Positions 7,239 through 14,930 of a stretch of DNA of 64,000 bases are shown one piece after another (positions within the stretch are counted from its first letter, which is position 1; each line of letters opens with the position of its first letter). This DNA comes from Streptomyces shenzhenensis. GTDB lineage: Bacteria; Actinomycetota; Actinomycetes; Streptomycetales; Streptomycetaceae. A program made the position numbers and the translations under genes. The DNA lies in NCBI RefSeq assembly GCF_003688995.1, contig NZ_PENI01000003.1, positions 124,001 to 188,000 of the forward strand. The letters run 5' to 3'. The notes beneath the pieces were generated by a model. That model ran no database searches. It saw nothing but the letters and a program-made list of their open reading frames with translations, and was not told the DNA's origin.

Positions 7239-10200
7239 GCCTCGATCGGATTGCCGAGCCAGCGAGTGTCGTCCGGGACGGACTCCGCGGCCATGACGAG
7301 CGACGCGGGACCCAGGGTGGTACGGGCCCCCACCGTGCTGCCGGGCAGCACGATCCCGCCAGGGCCCAGTGTGGCGCCCTCACGGAGAACCACAGTATCC
7401 GTCCGCAAGATCCGGTCGTGGAAGAGGTGCGTCTGCAGCACACAGCCGCGATTGACCGTGGCGGCGTCCGCCAGCGTCACCAGGTCCGTCTCGGGCAACC
7501 AGTAACTCTCCACCCAGACACCACGGCCGATCCGCGCGCCAAGACCGCGCAGCCACGCCGTCATCAGCGGCGTCCCCGGCACGGCACCGGCCAGCCACGG
7601 CACGGCCAGCACCTCGACGAAGGTGTCCGCCAGTTCGTTGCGCCACACGAAACCGCTCCACAGCGGGTGCTCCCCGCTGCGATGCCGCCCCACCAGCGAC
7701 CACTTCGCCACGACCGACCCGACGCCCGCGACGATCCCCGCCGCGAGCAGCACAAGACCCGACAGCGCCGGCGCCCAGCCGCCCAGCGCGCACAGCGCCG
7801 CCGCCGTCAGCACGGCCACCGCCGCCGAGCACAGCACCGGCACGATCCGGCACAGCTCCACCAGCCCACGCGCCCAGCGCAGCCGGGCCGGCGGGTCATA
7901 GGTGCGGCTCAGATCGCTGTCGGCCGCGCTGCGCGGCAGCTTGACCGGCGGCAGCCCCAGGTACGAACTGCCCTTCTTCGCCTTCTTCGGCGTCGCGGAC
8001 AGCACACCGACCAGACCGCCGTCCGGCACGCTCCGCCCCGGCGCGGTCATCCCCGAGTTCCCGAGGAACGCCCGCCGCCCGATCTCCGCACGCCCGATCC
8101 GCACCCAGCCACCGCCCAGCTCGTACGGCGCGGTCAGCGTGTCGTCGGCCAGGAACGCGCCGTCGCCCACCGTGGTCAGGCTCGGCAGCGCCAGCACGGT
8201 CGACACCTCGGCGCCCCGGCCGATCCGCATCCCCAGCAGCCGCAGCCACACCGGAGTGACCAGCCCCGCGTACAGCGGGAACAGCGTCTGGCGGGACCGG
8301 TCCATCAGCTGAGTGACCGTCCAGGCCTGCCAGCCGACCCGGCTGTGCGTCGGATGCGTACCCTCGCGCAGCCCCAGACTGAGCAGCCGGACCGCGACGA
8401 CGAGCAGCAGGGCGTACGCCACCCCGAACGCGAGCGTGGCCGGCACGAGCCCCAGCGCGGCCCCGCGCAGGGCCTGACCGAGCCCGTCCCCGGGCCGCAC
8501 GAAGAGCGTACTCACGAGCAGCGCCGCCGCACCCGCCGCCACCGGCAGGGCGCTCAGCGCGACACCGGTCGCGCCGTACATCGCCCGCCAGGCGGTGCCG
8601 CGCTGCGGCCGCTGCTTGGGCCAGTTCCGCTTGGCCTTGCCGAGCTTGACCGCGGGCGCGCCGGCCCACCGCTGCCCGGTCGGGATCTGCCCGGTGACCG
8701 CCGAACCCGGCGCCACCTCGGCCCGCTTGCCCACCCGGGCGCCCGGGAACAGCACGCTCCGGGTGCCGACCACGGCGTGCGCGCCCACCTTCACCGGGCC
8801 GATCTCGACCCGGTCCCCGTCCACCCAGTACCCGCACAGGTCCACCTCGGACTCGACCGCGGCCCCGCGGCCCAGCCTGAGCATGCCGGTGACCGGCGGC
8901 AGCGAGTGCAGGTCCACGTCCGCGCCGACCCGGGCGCCCAGCGCCCGCGCGTACCGCTCCAGCCACGACCCGGTCAGTTCGGTCGCCCCGGTGGCCTCGG
9001 CCAGCCGCTCCGCCGCCCACAGCCGCAGATGCACACCGCCGCCGCGCGGATACCGTCCCGCCCGCACACCCCGCAGCAACAGCCGCGCCCCGCCCGCGGC
9101 GAGCGCGATCCGGCCCGGCGGGCTGAACAGCAGCACGGCACCGGCCGCGAGCAGCCACCACGACGCCGTCGGCAGCCAGGCGTAGCCGGGCAGCAGGTTC
9201 CCGGCCGCGGCAAGCACCACGCACCAGCGCAGCCCGAGCAGAGTGAACAGCGGCACGAGCAGCAGCAGTTGGATCACCCGGGCGCGCACCGGAACCGGCG
9301 GCACCGTCCGCCGCGGGCCCTCCTCCGGCTCCGCCGCCGCCAGCCGTCGGGCCAGCTTGCGCAGCACGGGCTGCTGGTAGACGTCGAGGACGGCGGCGCT
9401 CGGGTAGCGGGTGCGCAGCCGTGTGGTGAGCTGGGCGGCGGCCAGGCTGCCGCCGCCGATCGCGAAGAAGTCGTCGTCGGGCCCGTTCACGGGGATGCCG
9501 AGAACCTCGGTCCACTGTTCGGCGAGCCATGCCTCGGTGCCGTGCAACCGGGCCGGGGGTGCCTCCACCCCCTTCAGCGGCCAGGGCAGGGCGGCCCGGT
9601 CGACCTTGCCGGAGGTCCGGGTCGGCAAGGTGTCGACGGGCGCGAGCAGCGGGACCAGGGCGGCGGGCAGGGCGGCGCGCAGCTTCTCGACCGCGGCGGC
9701 GTGGTCCCAGCCGTCCTGGGTGACGACATAGCCGACGAGCAGCTGGTTGCCGCCGCGTGCCGTGCGCACCGCGGCGGCTGCGCCCCCGACGCCCGGCAGG
9801 GCCTGCAGCGCGGCGTCCACCTCGCCCAGCTCGATCCGCCGCCCGCCGAGCTTGACCTGCTCGTCGGCCCGCCCGAGGAACACCAGCCCCTCCGGGTCCG
9901 CCCGCACCAGGTCCCCGCTGCGGTACGCGCGCTCCCAGCCCAGCGACGCGAGCGGCGCGTACTTCTCCGCGTCCTTCTCGGCGTCGAGGTAACGCGCGAG
10001 CCCCACACCGCCGATCACCAGCTGCCCGCTGCCGCCCATCGGCACCGGCTCGCCCGCCTCGTCGACCACGGCCAGCTCCCAGCCGGCCAGCGGCAGCCCG
10101 ATCCGCACCGGCTCCGCGCCGGTCAGCAGCGCCGCACAGGCCACGACGGTCGCCTCGGTCGGCCCGTAGGTGTTCCAGACCTCGCGGCCCTCCGTCACCA

Positions 10201-11155
10201 GCCGCTGCGCCAGCTCGGGCGGGCAGGCCTCCCCGCCGAAGATCAGCAGCCGTACGTCGCCCAGGGCCTCGGGCTCCCACAGCGCGGCCAGCGTCGGCAC
10301 CGTGGACACCACGGTGATCTCCTGCTCCACCAGCCAGGGCTCGAGGTCCGCGCCGCTCCTGACCTGCGACCGGGGCACGGGCACCAGACAGGCCCCGTAC
10401 CGCCACGCCAGCCACATCTCCTCGCAGGACGCGTCGAACGCCACGGACAGCCCCGCCATGACCCGGTCACCCGGCCCGACGGGGTCGTCGGCGAGGAACA
10501 GGGCCGCCTCCGCGTCCACGAACGCGGCGGCGCTGCGGTGCGTCACGGCGACGCCCTTGGGCTTCCCGGTGGAGCCGGAGGTGAAGATGATCCAGGCGTC
10601 GTGCCCGGTACCGGGGCGCGCGGCAGGCGAGCCGGCCGCGCTGGGGGATCGGTGGACGGTGATCCGGTGTCCGGCCTCGACGACGGCCCCCACCGCGGCC
10701 TCCCCGAACACCAGCTCGGCCCGCTCGTCCGGGTCCTCGGCGTCCACGGGGACGTAGGCGGCACCGGCCGCGAGCACCGCCAGGACCGCCACGTACAGCT
10801 CGTTGGTGCCCGACGGGACGCGCACCCCCACGCGGTCCCCGAGCCCGACCCCGGCGGCCGCGAGCCGCCGTCGCAGCCGCTCGACCCGCGCGGCCAGTAC
10901 ACGGTAGGTGAGCTGCTCGGCACCGTCGTCCAGGGCGGGTTCCTCGGGGTGGGAGCGCACGGTGGCCTCGAAGACGTCGATCAGCGTGCGCGGCGGCGCG
11001 GCGGGGGCCGCGGCGAACCGCGCCCGGTCACCGAACCGCTCACGCGCCCCGGCGCCGGTCTCTTCACCGGTCTCCTCGCCGATCGCCTCGTGGAGCTCTT
11101 CGCTGATCGCCTCGTCGAGCAGGCCGAGAGCACCGCCCTCGTGTATGGCTGCCAT
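7226..11155 (-). CDS. Pls/PosA-type membrane NRPS (poly-amino-acid synthetase-like)
   Basis: 1309 aa from the ATG at 11155 (GAGG 5 nt upstream). Domains: adenylation (~55-525) with FTSGSTGKPKG at 191-201, NTYGPTEAT at 328-336, GDLVRAD and TSGKVDR; carrier domain with DDFFAIGGGS, phosphopantetheine Ser570; then no condensation or thioesterase domain. Instead there are three pairs of hydrophobic helices (~627-695, ~863-925, ~1125-1180), each followed by a left-handed beta-helix/acyltransferase-like block (~745-850, ~975-1080, ~1230-1309). This A-T-six-helix-three-domain plan is that of epsilon-poly-lysine synthetase and PosA. The ten specificity residues read D241 A242 E245 S284 I305 G307 T329 V337 V338 K517, close to known lysine codes. 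Product is inferred to be a poly- or oligo-basic amino acid; not proven. Confidence 0.88.
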   Translation of the reverse strand: MAAIHEGGALGLLDEAISEELHEAIGEETGEETGAGARERFGDRARFAAAPAAPPRTLIDVFEATVRSHPEEPALDDGAEQLTYRVLAARVERLRRRLAAAGVGLGDRVGVRVPSGTNELYVAVLAVLAAGAAYVPVDAEDPDERAELVFGEAAVGAVVEAGHRITVHRSPSAAGSPAARPGTGHDAWIIFTSGSTGKPKGVAVTHRSAAAFVDAEAALFLADDPVGPGDRVMAGLSVAFDASCEEMWLAWRYGACLVPVPRSQVRSGADLEPWLVEQEITVVSTVPTLAALWEPEALGDVRLLIFGGEACPPELAQRLVTEGREVWNTYGPTEATVVACAALLTGAEPVRIGLPLAGWELAVVDEAGEPVPMGGSGQLVIGGVGLARYLDAEKDAEKYAPLASLGWERAYRSGDLVRADPEGLVFLGRADEQVKLGGRRIELGEVDAALQALPGVGGAAAAVRTARGGNQLLVGYVVTQDGWDHAAAVEKLRAALPAALVPLLAPVDTLPTRTSGKVDRAALPWPLKGVEAPPARLHGTEAWLAEQWTEVLGIPVNGPDDDFFAIGGGSLAAAQLTTRLRTRYPSAAVLDVYQQPVLRKLARRLAAAEPEEGPRRTVPPVPVRARVIQLLLLVPLFTLLGLRWCVVLAAAGNLLPGYAWLPTASWWLLAAGAVLLFSPPGRIALAAGGARLLLRGVRAGRYPRGGGVHLRLWAAERLAEATGATELTGSWLERYARALGARVGADVDLHSLPPVTGMLRLGRGAAVESEVDLCGYWVDGDRVEIGPVKVGAHAVVGTRSVLFPGARVGKRAEVAPGSAVTGQIPTGQRWAGAPAVKLGKAKRNWPKQRPQRGTAWRAMYGATGVALSALPVAAGAAALLVSTLFVRPGDGLGQALRGAALGLVPATLAFGVAYALLLVVAVRLLSLGLREGTHPTHSRVGWQAWTVTQLMDRSRQTLFPLYAGLVTPVWLRLLGMRIGRGAEVSTVLALPSLTTVGDGAFLADDTLTAPYELGGGWVRIGRAEIGRRAFLGNSGMTAPGRSVPDGGLVGVLSATPKKAKKGSSYLGLPPVKLPRSAADSDLSRTYDPPARLRWARGLVELCRIVPVLCSAAVAVLTAAALCALGGWAPALSGLVLLAAGIVAGVGSVVAKWSLVGRHRSGEHPLWSGFVWRNELADTFVEVLAVPWLAGAVPGTPLMTAWLRGLGARIGRGVWVESYWLPETDLVTLADAATVNRGCVLQTHLFHDRILRTDTVVLREGATLGPGGIVLPGSTVGARTTLGPASLVMAAESVPDDTRWLGNPIEAWRP

Positions 11156-11356
11156 CGGGTCCTCACGTCTCGTTCCCGGAAACCTCCGGGGCGCTGGCGG
11201 GCCCGCAGGTCTGCCTGGGGTTGTCCGGCTCCAGCTCCATAACAAGCACAAGCCGGAAATATTAGTACGACGCTAGGGTCGACCGCTCTGTCCAGCCACT
11301 CGGGAGGCCCGTCCGAGGGCCGCCGAAGACGACGGCGAACACGTCCACAGAAACAG

Positions 11357-11381
11357 AAAAACCCCAGATCAACTGGGGTTT
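11357..11381 (-). terminator. Terminator of the tRNA-Leu transcript
   Basis: On the minus strand a 9-bp stem (AAACCCCAG / CTGGGGTTT) with a 5-nt loop runs into a T-tract, directly downstream of the tRNA 3' end. This is a textbook factor-independent terminator. Confidence 0.85.
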
Positions 11382-11388
11382 CTGCGAG

Positions 11389-11473
11389 TGTCCGAGGGGG
11401 GACTTGAACCCCCACGCCCGATAAAGGGCACTAGCACCTCAAGCTAGCGCGTCTGCCATTCCGCCACCCGGAC
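11389..11473 (-). tRNA. tRNA-Leu (anticodon GAG)
   Basis: On the minus strand the sequence begins GTCCGGGTGGCGGAATGG and ends CCCCCTCGGACA. The acceptor stem GTCCGGG pairs with CTCGGAC (one G-U). The anticodon arm is CTAGC-TTGAGGT-GCTAG, giving anticodon GAG (reads CUC/CUU). A long variable arm and the T-arm GGGGGTTCAAGTCCCCC are present, as expected for a class II leucine tRNA of ~85 nt. The 3' CCA is not encoded. No integrase or att duplication is seen beside it. Confidence 0.95.
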
Positions 11474-11672
11474 AAGGTGTCTGTCGCGCGGGCTTCCCCT
11501 GCGGCGACGAGGCAAACATTACCAGGCTTTCGGGGAGCGCCGATCACGCCCCGTCCCCGCCTCCTGTCCCGCGTGAACGCCCTGTGACGGGCCGCGTCCG
11601 GGCTTGGGGCCGAGGCGGCGGCGAGGGAGGATGAGGGGGACCACCAGCAGCGACAGCGCGGGAGGAAGCAGC

Positions 11673-12998
11673 GTGAGCGAGACGGACACGGCCAGGGGCG
11701 TCACCGGCGAGGACGAGGTCGTGGACCTCTGCCGCGAGCTGATCCAGATCGACACCAGCAACTACGGCGACCACTCGGGCCCGGGCGAGCGCAAGGCCGC
11801 CGAATACGTCGCCGAGAAGCTCGCCGAGGTGGGTCTCGAACCGAGCATCTTCGAGTCGCACCCGGGGCGCGCCTCGACCGTGGCCCGCATCGAGGGCGAG
11901 GACCCGTCCCGGCCCGCACTGCTGATCCACGGCCACCTCGACGTCGTACCGGCCAATGCCGACGACTGGACCCACCACCCGTTCTCCGGCGAGGTCACGG
12001 ACGGGTGCGTCTGGGGGCGCGGCGCCGTGGACATGAAGGACATGGACGCCATGACCCTGGCCGTCGTGCGCGACCGGCTGCGCAGTGGCCGGCGGCCGCC
12101 CCGGGACATCGTGCTCGCCTTCCTCGCCGACGAGGAGGCTGGCGGCAGCTACGGCGCCCGCTGGCTGGTCGACCACCATCCCGGGCTGTTCGAGGGCGTC
12201 ACCGAGGCGATCAGCGAGGTCGGCGGCTTCTCGTTCACCGTGAACGAGCAGCGCCGCCTCTATCTGATCCAGACCGCCGAGAAGGGCATGCACTGGATGA
12301 AGCTGACCGTGGCCGGCACCGCCGGGCACGGTTCGATGATCCACCGGGACAACGCGATCACCGAGCTGTCCGAGGCGGTCGCCCGAGTGGGCCGGCACCG
12401 GTTCCCGGTGCGGGTCACCAAGACCACCCGGGCCTTCCTCGACGAACTGGGCGACGCGCTCGGCACCGAGCTGGACCCGGAGGACATGGAGGCCACGCTC
12501 GCCAGGCTCGGCGGCATCGCCAAGCTCATCGGCGCCACCCTGAGCAACACCGCCAACCCCACCCAGCTGAACGCCGGCTACAAGGTCAACGTCATTCCGG
12601 GCGAGGCCACCGCGCATGTCGACGGGCGGTTCCTGCCCGGGTACGAGGAGGAGTTCCTCGCCGACCTCGACCGGATCCTCGGGCCGAAGGTACGGCGGGA
12701 GGACGTGCACTCCGACAAGGCCGTGGAGACCGGCTTCGACGGGGCGCTGGTGGAGGCGATGCAGTCCGCGCTGGTCGCCGAGGACCCGGCCGCCAAGGCG
12801 ATCCCGTACATGCTCTCCGGCGGCACGGACGCCAAGTCCTTCGACGACCTGGGCATCCGGGGCTTCGGCTTCGCGCCCCTGAAGCTGCCCCCGGAGCTGG
12901 ACTTCGCGGGCATGTTCCACGGCGTCGACGAGCGGGTGCCGGTGGACGGGCTGAAGTTCGGGGTGCGGGTGCTCGACCGGTTCATCGACGCGTCCTGA
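11673..12998 (+). CDS. M20-family metallopeptidase (ArgE/DapE/CPG2-like)
   Basis: 441 aa from the GTG at 11673, chosen because GGAGG lies 8 nt upstream; a longer ORF to 11604 is Arg-rich noise. Zinc ligands of the family are visible: HGHLDVVP (~residue 78), GRGAVDMKD (~113), ADEEAGG (catalytic Glu, ~152) and MFHGVDERV near the C terminus (His ligand). The dimerisation lid falls between ~200 and ~330 (TAGHGSMIHRDNAI). Such enzymes hydrolyse N-acyl amino acids or dipeptides in the cytosol; no signal peptide is present and the exact substrate cannot be read. It stands alone between a tRNA and chpH. Confidence 0.9.
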   Translation: MSETDTARGVTGEDEVVDLCRELIQIDTSNYGDHSGPGERKAAEYVAEKLAEVGLEPSIFESHPGRASTVARIEGEDPSRPALLIHGHLDVVPANADDWTHHPFSGEVTDGCVWGRGAVDMKDMDAMTLAVVRDRLRSGRRPPRDIVLAFLADEEAGGSYGARWLVDHHPGLFEGVTEAISEVGGFSFTVNEQRRLYLIQTAEKGMHWMKLTVAGTAGHGSMIHRDNAITELSEAVARVGRHRFPVRVTKTTRAFLDELGDALGTELDPEDMEATLARLGGIAKLIGATLSNTANPTQLNAGYKVNVIPGEATAHVDGRFLPGYEEEFLADLDRILGPKVRREDVHSDKAVETGFDGALVEAMQSALVAEDPAAKAIPYMLSGGTDAKSFDDLGIRGFGFAPLKLPPELDFAGMFHGVDERVPVDGLKFGVRVLDRFIDAS

Positions 12999-13127
12999 AT
13001 TCGGGCACACGTACGGAGTCCACTGGGAAGAGTGAATGCGACGATACGCTCGTAGCTCCATTACTCCCTCCTCGTTACACGTGGTGCGGTCCGCAGCTGA
13101 GACCGCTTGTGCCAACAAGGAGGAACA

Positions 13128-13361
13128 ATGCTCAAGAAGGTCGTCGCCGCTGCGGCTGCTACCGGTGGTCTGGTTCTCGCGGGCGCGGGCCTCGCCGTCG
13201 CCGACTCCGGTGCCCAGGGTGCCGCCGTGCAGTCCCCGGGTGTCGTCTCCGGCAATGTCATCCAGATCCCGGTGAACGTCCCCGTGAACGTCTGCGGCAA
13301 CACGATCTCGGTGATCGGGCTGCTGAACCCCGCCTTCGGCAACACCTGCATCAACAAGTGA
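13128..13361 (+). CDS. chpH: Short chaplin ChpH
   Basis: 77 aa. A Sec signal peptide (MLKKVVAAAAATGGLVLAGA, cleavage after ...VADS) precedes one chaplin domain with the two conserved cysteines (VNVCGN and GNTCIN) and the SPGVVSGN start. Chaplins are exported, form amyloid-like films and make aerial hyphae and spores hydrophobic. The sequence agrees nearly throughout with my memory of S. coelicolor ChpH, the short form without sortase anchor. The ATG at 13128 has AGGAGGAACA upstream. A 15-bp hairpin terminator follows the stop. The sequence 13014-13127 must hold the developmental promoter; I could not assign its boxes confidently. Confidence 0.95.
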   Translation: MLKKVVAAAAATGGLVLAGAGLAVADSGAQGAAVQSPGVVSGNVIQIPVNVPVNVCGNTISVIGLLNPAFGNTCINK

Positions 13362-13389
13362 CGTCGACTCCCTGAGAGACGTCTTCTCA

Positions 13390-13426
13390 TCGGCCCCGGA
13401 GCGCGCGCCATGCGCTCCGGGGCCGA
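13390..13426 (+). terminator. chpH terminator
   Basis: A perfect 15-bp stem (TCGGCCCCGGAGCGC / GCGCTCCGGGGCCGA) with a 7-nt loop starts 28 bp after the chpH stop. There is no T-run, as is frequent in Streptomyces terminators. Confidence 0.8.
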
Positions 13427-13440
13427 CCCGTTCTCGCCCC

Positions 13441-13860
13441 GCGGAACGACAGAGCGGGGAATTCAGTACGGGGTGGCGGCAACCGGAGCGCCCGCCGCGA
13501 TGAACGGACACGCCCACACCGACTCGCGAGCGGGCAGCACCACCACGCACGCACCCGGCGCGCTGTCCGGCATCGACGTGCCGGTGGACGGGTGCGGCAA
13601 CAGCATCGACGTCATCGGGGCCGGCAACGCCGCGACCGGGAACGACTGCGCCGATGGCGGAGACTCGGGTGGCGGCCACCCGACCCCACCACTCGGCGGC
13701 GGGCAGGAAACCCCTCCGGGCGGCAGTCACGGAAACACCCCGCCCGGAAACCCGGGCCGCCCGAGTGCGCCGAGCACCCCGCCCACGACCCTCGCCACGA
13801 CACCGGCCGCCGACGTCTCGGACGTCCGCCCGCGGGGCGGCAGCTCCGTCGCACAGCCCC
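13441..13860 (+). pseudogene. Decayed long chaplin (chpC-like) remnant
   Basis: Downstream of the chpH terminator, one frame reads VAATGAPAAMNGHAHTDS, then GALSG-IDVPVDGCGNSIDVIGAGNAATGNDCADGG, then a Pro/Gly/Thr-rich stretch. This is a chaplin domain (two Cys, GNSIDVIG, GNDC) followed by the spacer of the long cell-wall-anchored chaplins. It lacks a proper signal peptide, a start with ribosome site, the usual second chaplin repeat, the NxVQxP part of the domain and the LAxTG sortase signal plus membrane anchor. The frame continues into the antisense of the DUF5703 gene. From memory, chpC follows chpH in S. coelicolor. I read this as a deletion-decayed chpC; a very short functional protein is unlikely. 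Confidence 0.65.
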
Positions 13861-13894
13861 GCGCAGCGGGCCCGCTCCGTTCAGGTGCCCGGTC

Positions 13895-14083
13895 TCACCA
13901 TGTGGCCCGCACCTGGCGGATGATCCGCCGGCGCAACCGCACCCTGCGGCTGCCGTCGCGCAGCAGGCTCAGTCGGTCCAACTCCCAGTGTCCGTACTCG
14001 GCATGGTCCGTCAGCAGACGCGTCGCGTCCTTGCGGGACACCCCGCGCGGAACGTACACGTCGACAAATTCGTATTCCGGCAT
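13895..14083 (-). CDS. DUF5703-family small protein
   Basis: 62 aa, beginning MPEYEFVDVYVPRGVSRKDATRLLTDHAEYGHWELDRL and ending in a very basic tail (RRVRLRRRIIRQVRATW). It matches the small conserved actinobacterial DUF5703 family of unknown function. The basic C terminus could bind nucleic acid or membrane (inference only). No clear Shine-Dalgarno lies before the ATG at 14083, so the message may be leaderless. Divergent from the acidic protein at 14131, with only 47 bp between the two starts. Confidence 0.8.
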   Translation of the reverse strand: MPEYEFVDVYVPRGVSRKDATRLLTDHAEYGHWELDRLSLLRDGSRRVRLRRRIIRQVRATW

Positions 14084-14091
14084 CGCATCTA

Positions 14092-14120
14092 TTGTGCGGG
14101 CTGGGGCCGGGTACGGATAG
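14092..14120 (+). promoter_or_regulatory. Candidate promoter of the 14131 gene
   Basis: TTGTGC (14092-14097), a 17-bp spacer and GGATAG (14115-14120) precede the ATG at 14131 by 10 bp. There is no ribosome site in the remaining space, so the transcript would be leaderless or nearly so. Confidence 0.45.
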
Positions 14121-14130
14121 CGTCTGCACT

Positions 14131-14838
14131 ATGTCTGATGCTGCGCAGCCCACCGCTGCCGAGGTACGCGCCGCCGCCGAGGCGGTCAAGACCGCGCTCG
14201 ACCGCCACCTGGCTGCGGTCGAACGCAGGTCGGGTGAGGACGACCCGACCGTCTACGAGGCGTTCAACCAGCTCGCGGCGGCCGCCGAGGCCTACGACGA
14301 GCTGCTCTACGACCGCTACGACGAGGTCACGCCCTTCGAGATCCCCGGCACGGATGAGTCGCTGCCGCCGTACGCGGGACCCGAGGAACCGAACGCCCTG
14401 AGCGTGCTGATCCGCCGCGACTACGCCGTGGTGGAGCCGCAGCGGCTGCTGGCCCAGGCCGAGCGGGTCGAGGCCGCGGAGTACGAGGACGGCGCGGGCG
14501 CGGATGCCACCGGCACGGTGCACGAGGCGCTGGGGGTCCTGTTCGGGGAGTTCGAACCGGACGAGATCGCCTCCCGGCACAAGGAGTTCGGCCTGGAGGA
14601 GGGCGACTCGACGCTGTGGGTGACCGCCGCGGACGAGCCCGCCGATCCCGGCGAGTGGCTGGAGGCGCCGTTCGAGCAGATCGACCCGGAGCGGGTGGTC
14701 TGCCGCTTCGACGTCAGCGCCGTCTTCGACGACGAGGACACCGAGGACGGCGCCGACGGCGCGGACGACGACGATCTTGAGGACGACCTCGACCTGGACG
14801 GCGACGAGGACCTGGAACCCTTGGACGCGGATCGCTGA
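14131..14838 (+). CDS. Acidic conserved hypothetical protein
   Basis: 235 aa starting MSDAAQPTAAEVRAAAEAVKTALDRHLAAVERR. The first half is helical and contains YDELLYDRYDEVTPFEIPGTDESLPPYAGPEEPNALSVLIRRDY. The C terminus, from residue ~190, is a run of Asp/Glu (FDDEDTEDGADGADDDDLEDDLDLDGDEDLEPLD), so the protein is extremely acidic. No membrane segment, signal peptide or catalytic motif is visible. I know it only as a conserved Streptomyces protein. It ends at a strong bidirectional hairpin shared with the RecD2-like gene. Confidence 0.75.
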   Translation: MSDAAQPTAAEVRAAAEAVKTALDRHLAAVERRSGEDDPTVYEAFNQLAAAAEAYDELLYDRYDEVTPFEIPGTDESLPPYAGPEEPNALSVLIRRDYAVVEPQRLLAQAERVEAAEYEDGAGADATGTVHEALGVLFGEFEPDEIASRHKEFGLEEGDSTLWVTAADEPADPGEWLEAPFEQIDPERVVCRFDVSAVFDDEDTEDGADGADDDDLEDDLDLDGDEDLEPLDADR

Positions 14839-14852
14839 ACCGGACCGACGAC

Positions 14853-14885
14853 GGTGCCGCACGGGCGTGAGACCCGTGCGGCACC
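14853..14885. terminator. Bidirectional terminator
   Basis: A perfect 13-bp stem (GGTGCCGCACGGG / CCCGTGCGGCACC) with a 7-nt loop lies between the convergent genes ending at 14838 (+) and 14931 (-). Confidence 0.85.
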
Positions 14886-14930
14886 GCTGTGTTTCACCCG
14901 CCGCCTTCCGTCCCGGCGGTGCCGTGCGGG

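Noticed and set aside
7418..11242. 1274-codon open frame on the plus strand opposite the Pls-like gene
   Set aside because: Arg/Pro/His/Gln-rich translation typical of antisense frames in high-GC genes; no domain, no ribosome site, and the minus-strand frame is a clear NRPS.
11389..11473. tRNA-Leu as an integration site
   Set aside because: No integrase, no duplicated tRNA 3' end and no foreign-looking block on either side.
13410..14120. Intact 236-aa gene after chpH
   Set aside because: The start overlaps the chpH terminator, there is no ribosome site, and the frame runs into the antisense of the DUF5703 gene; better read as a chaplin remnant.
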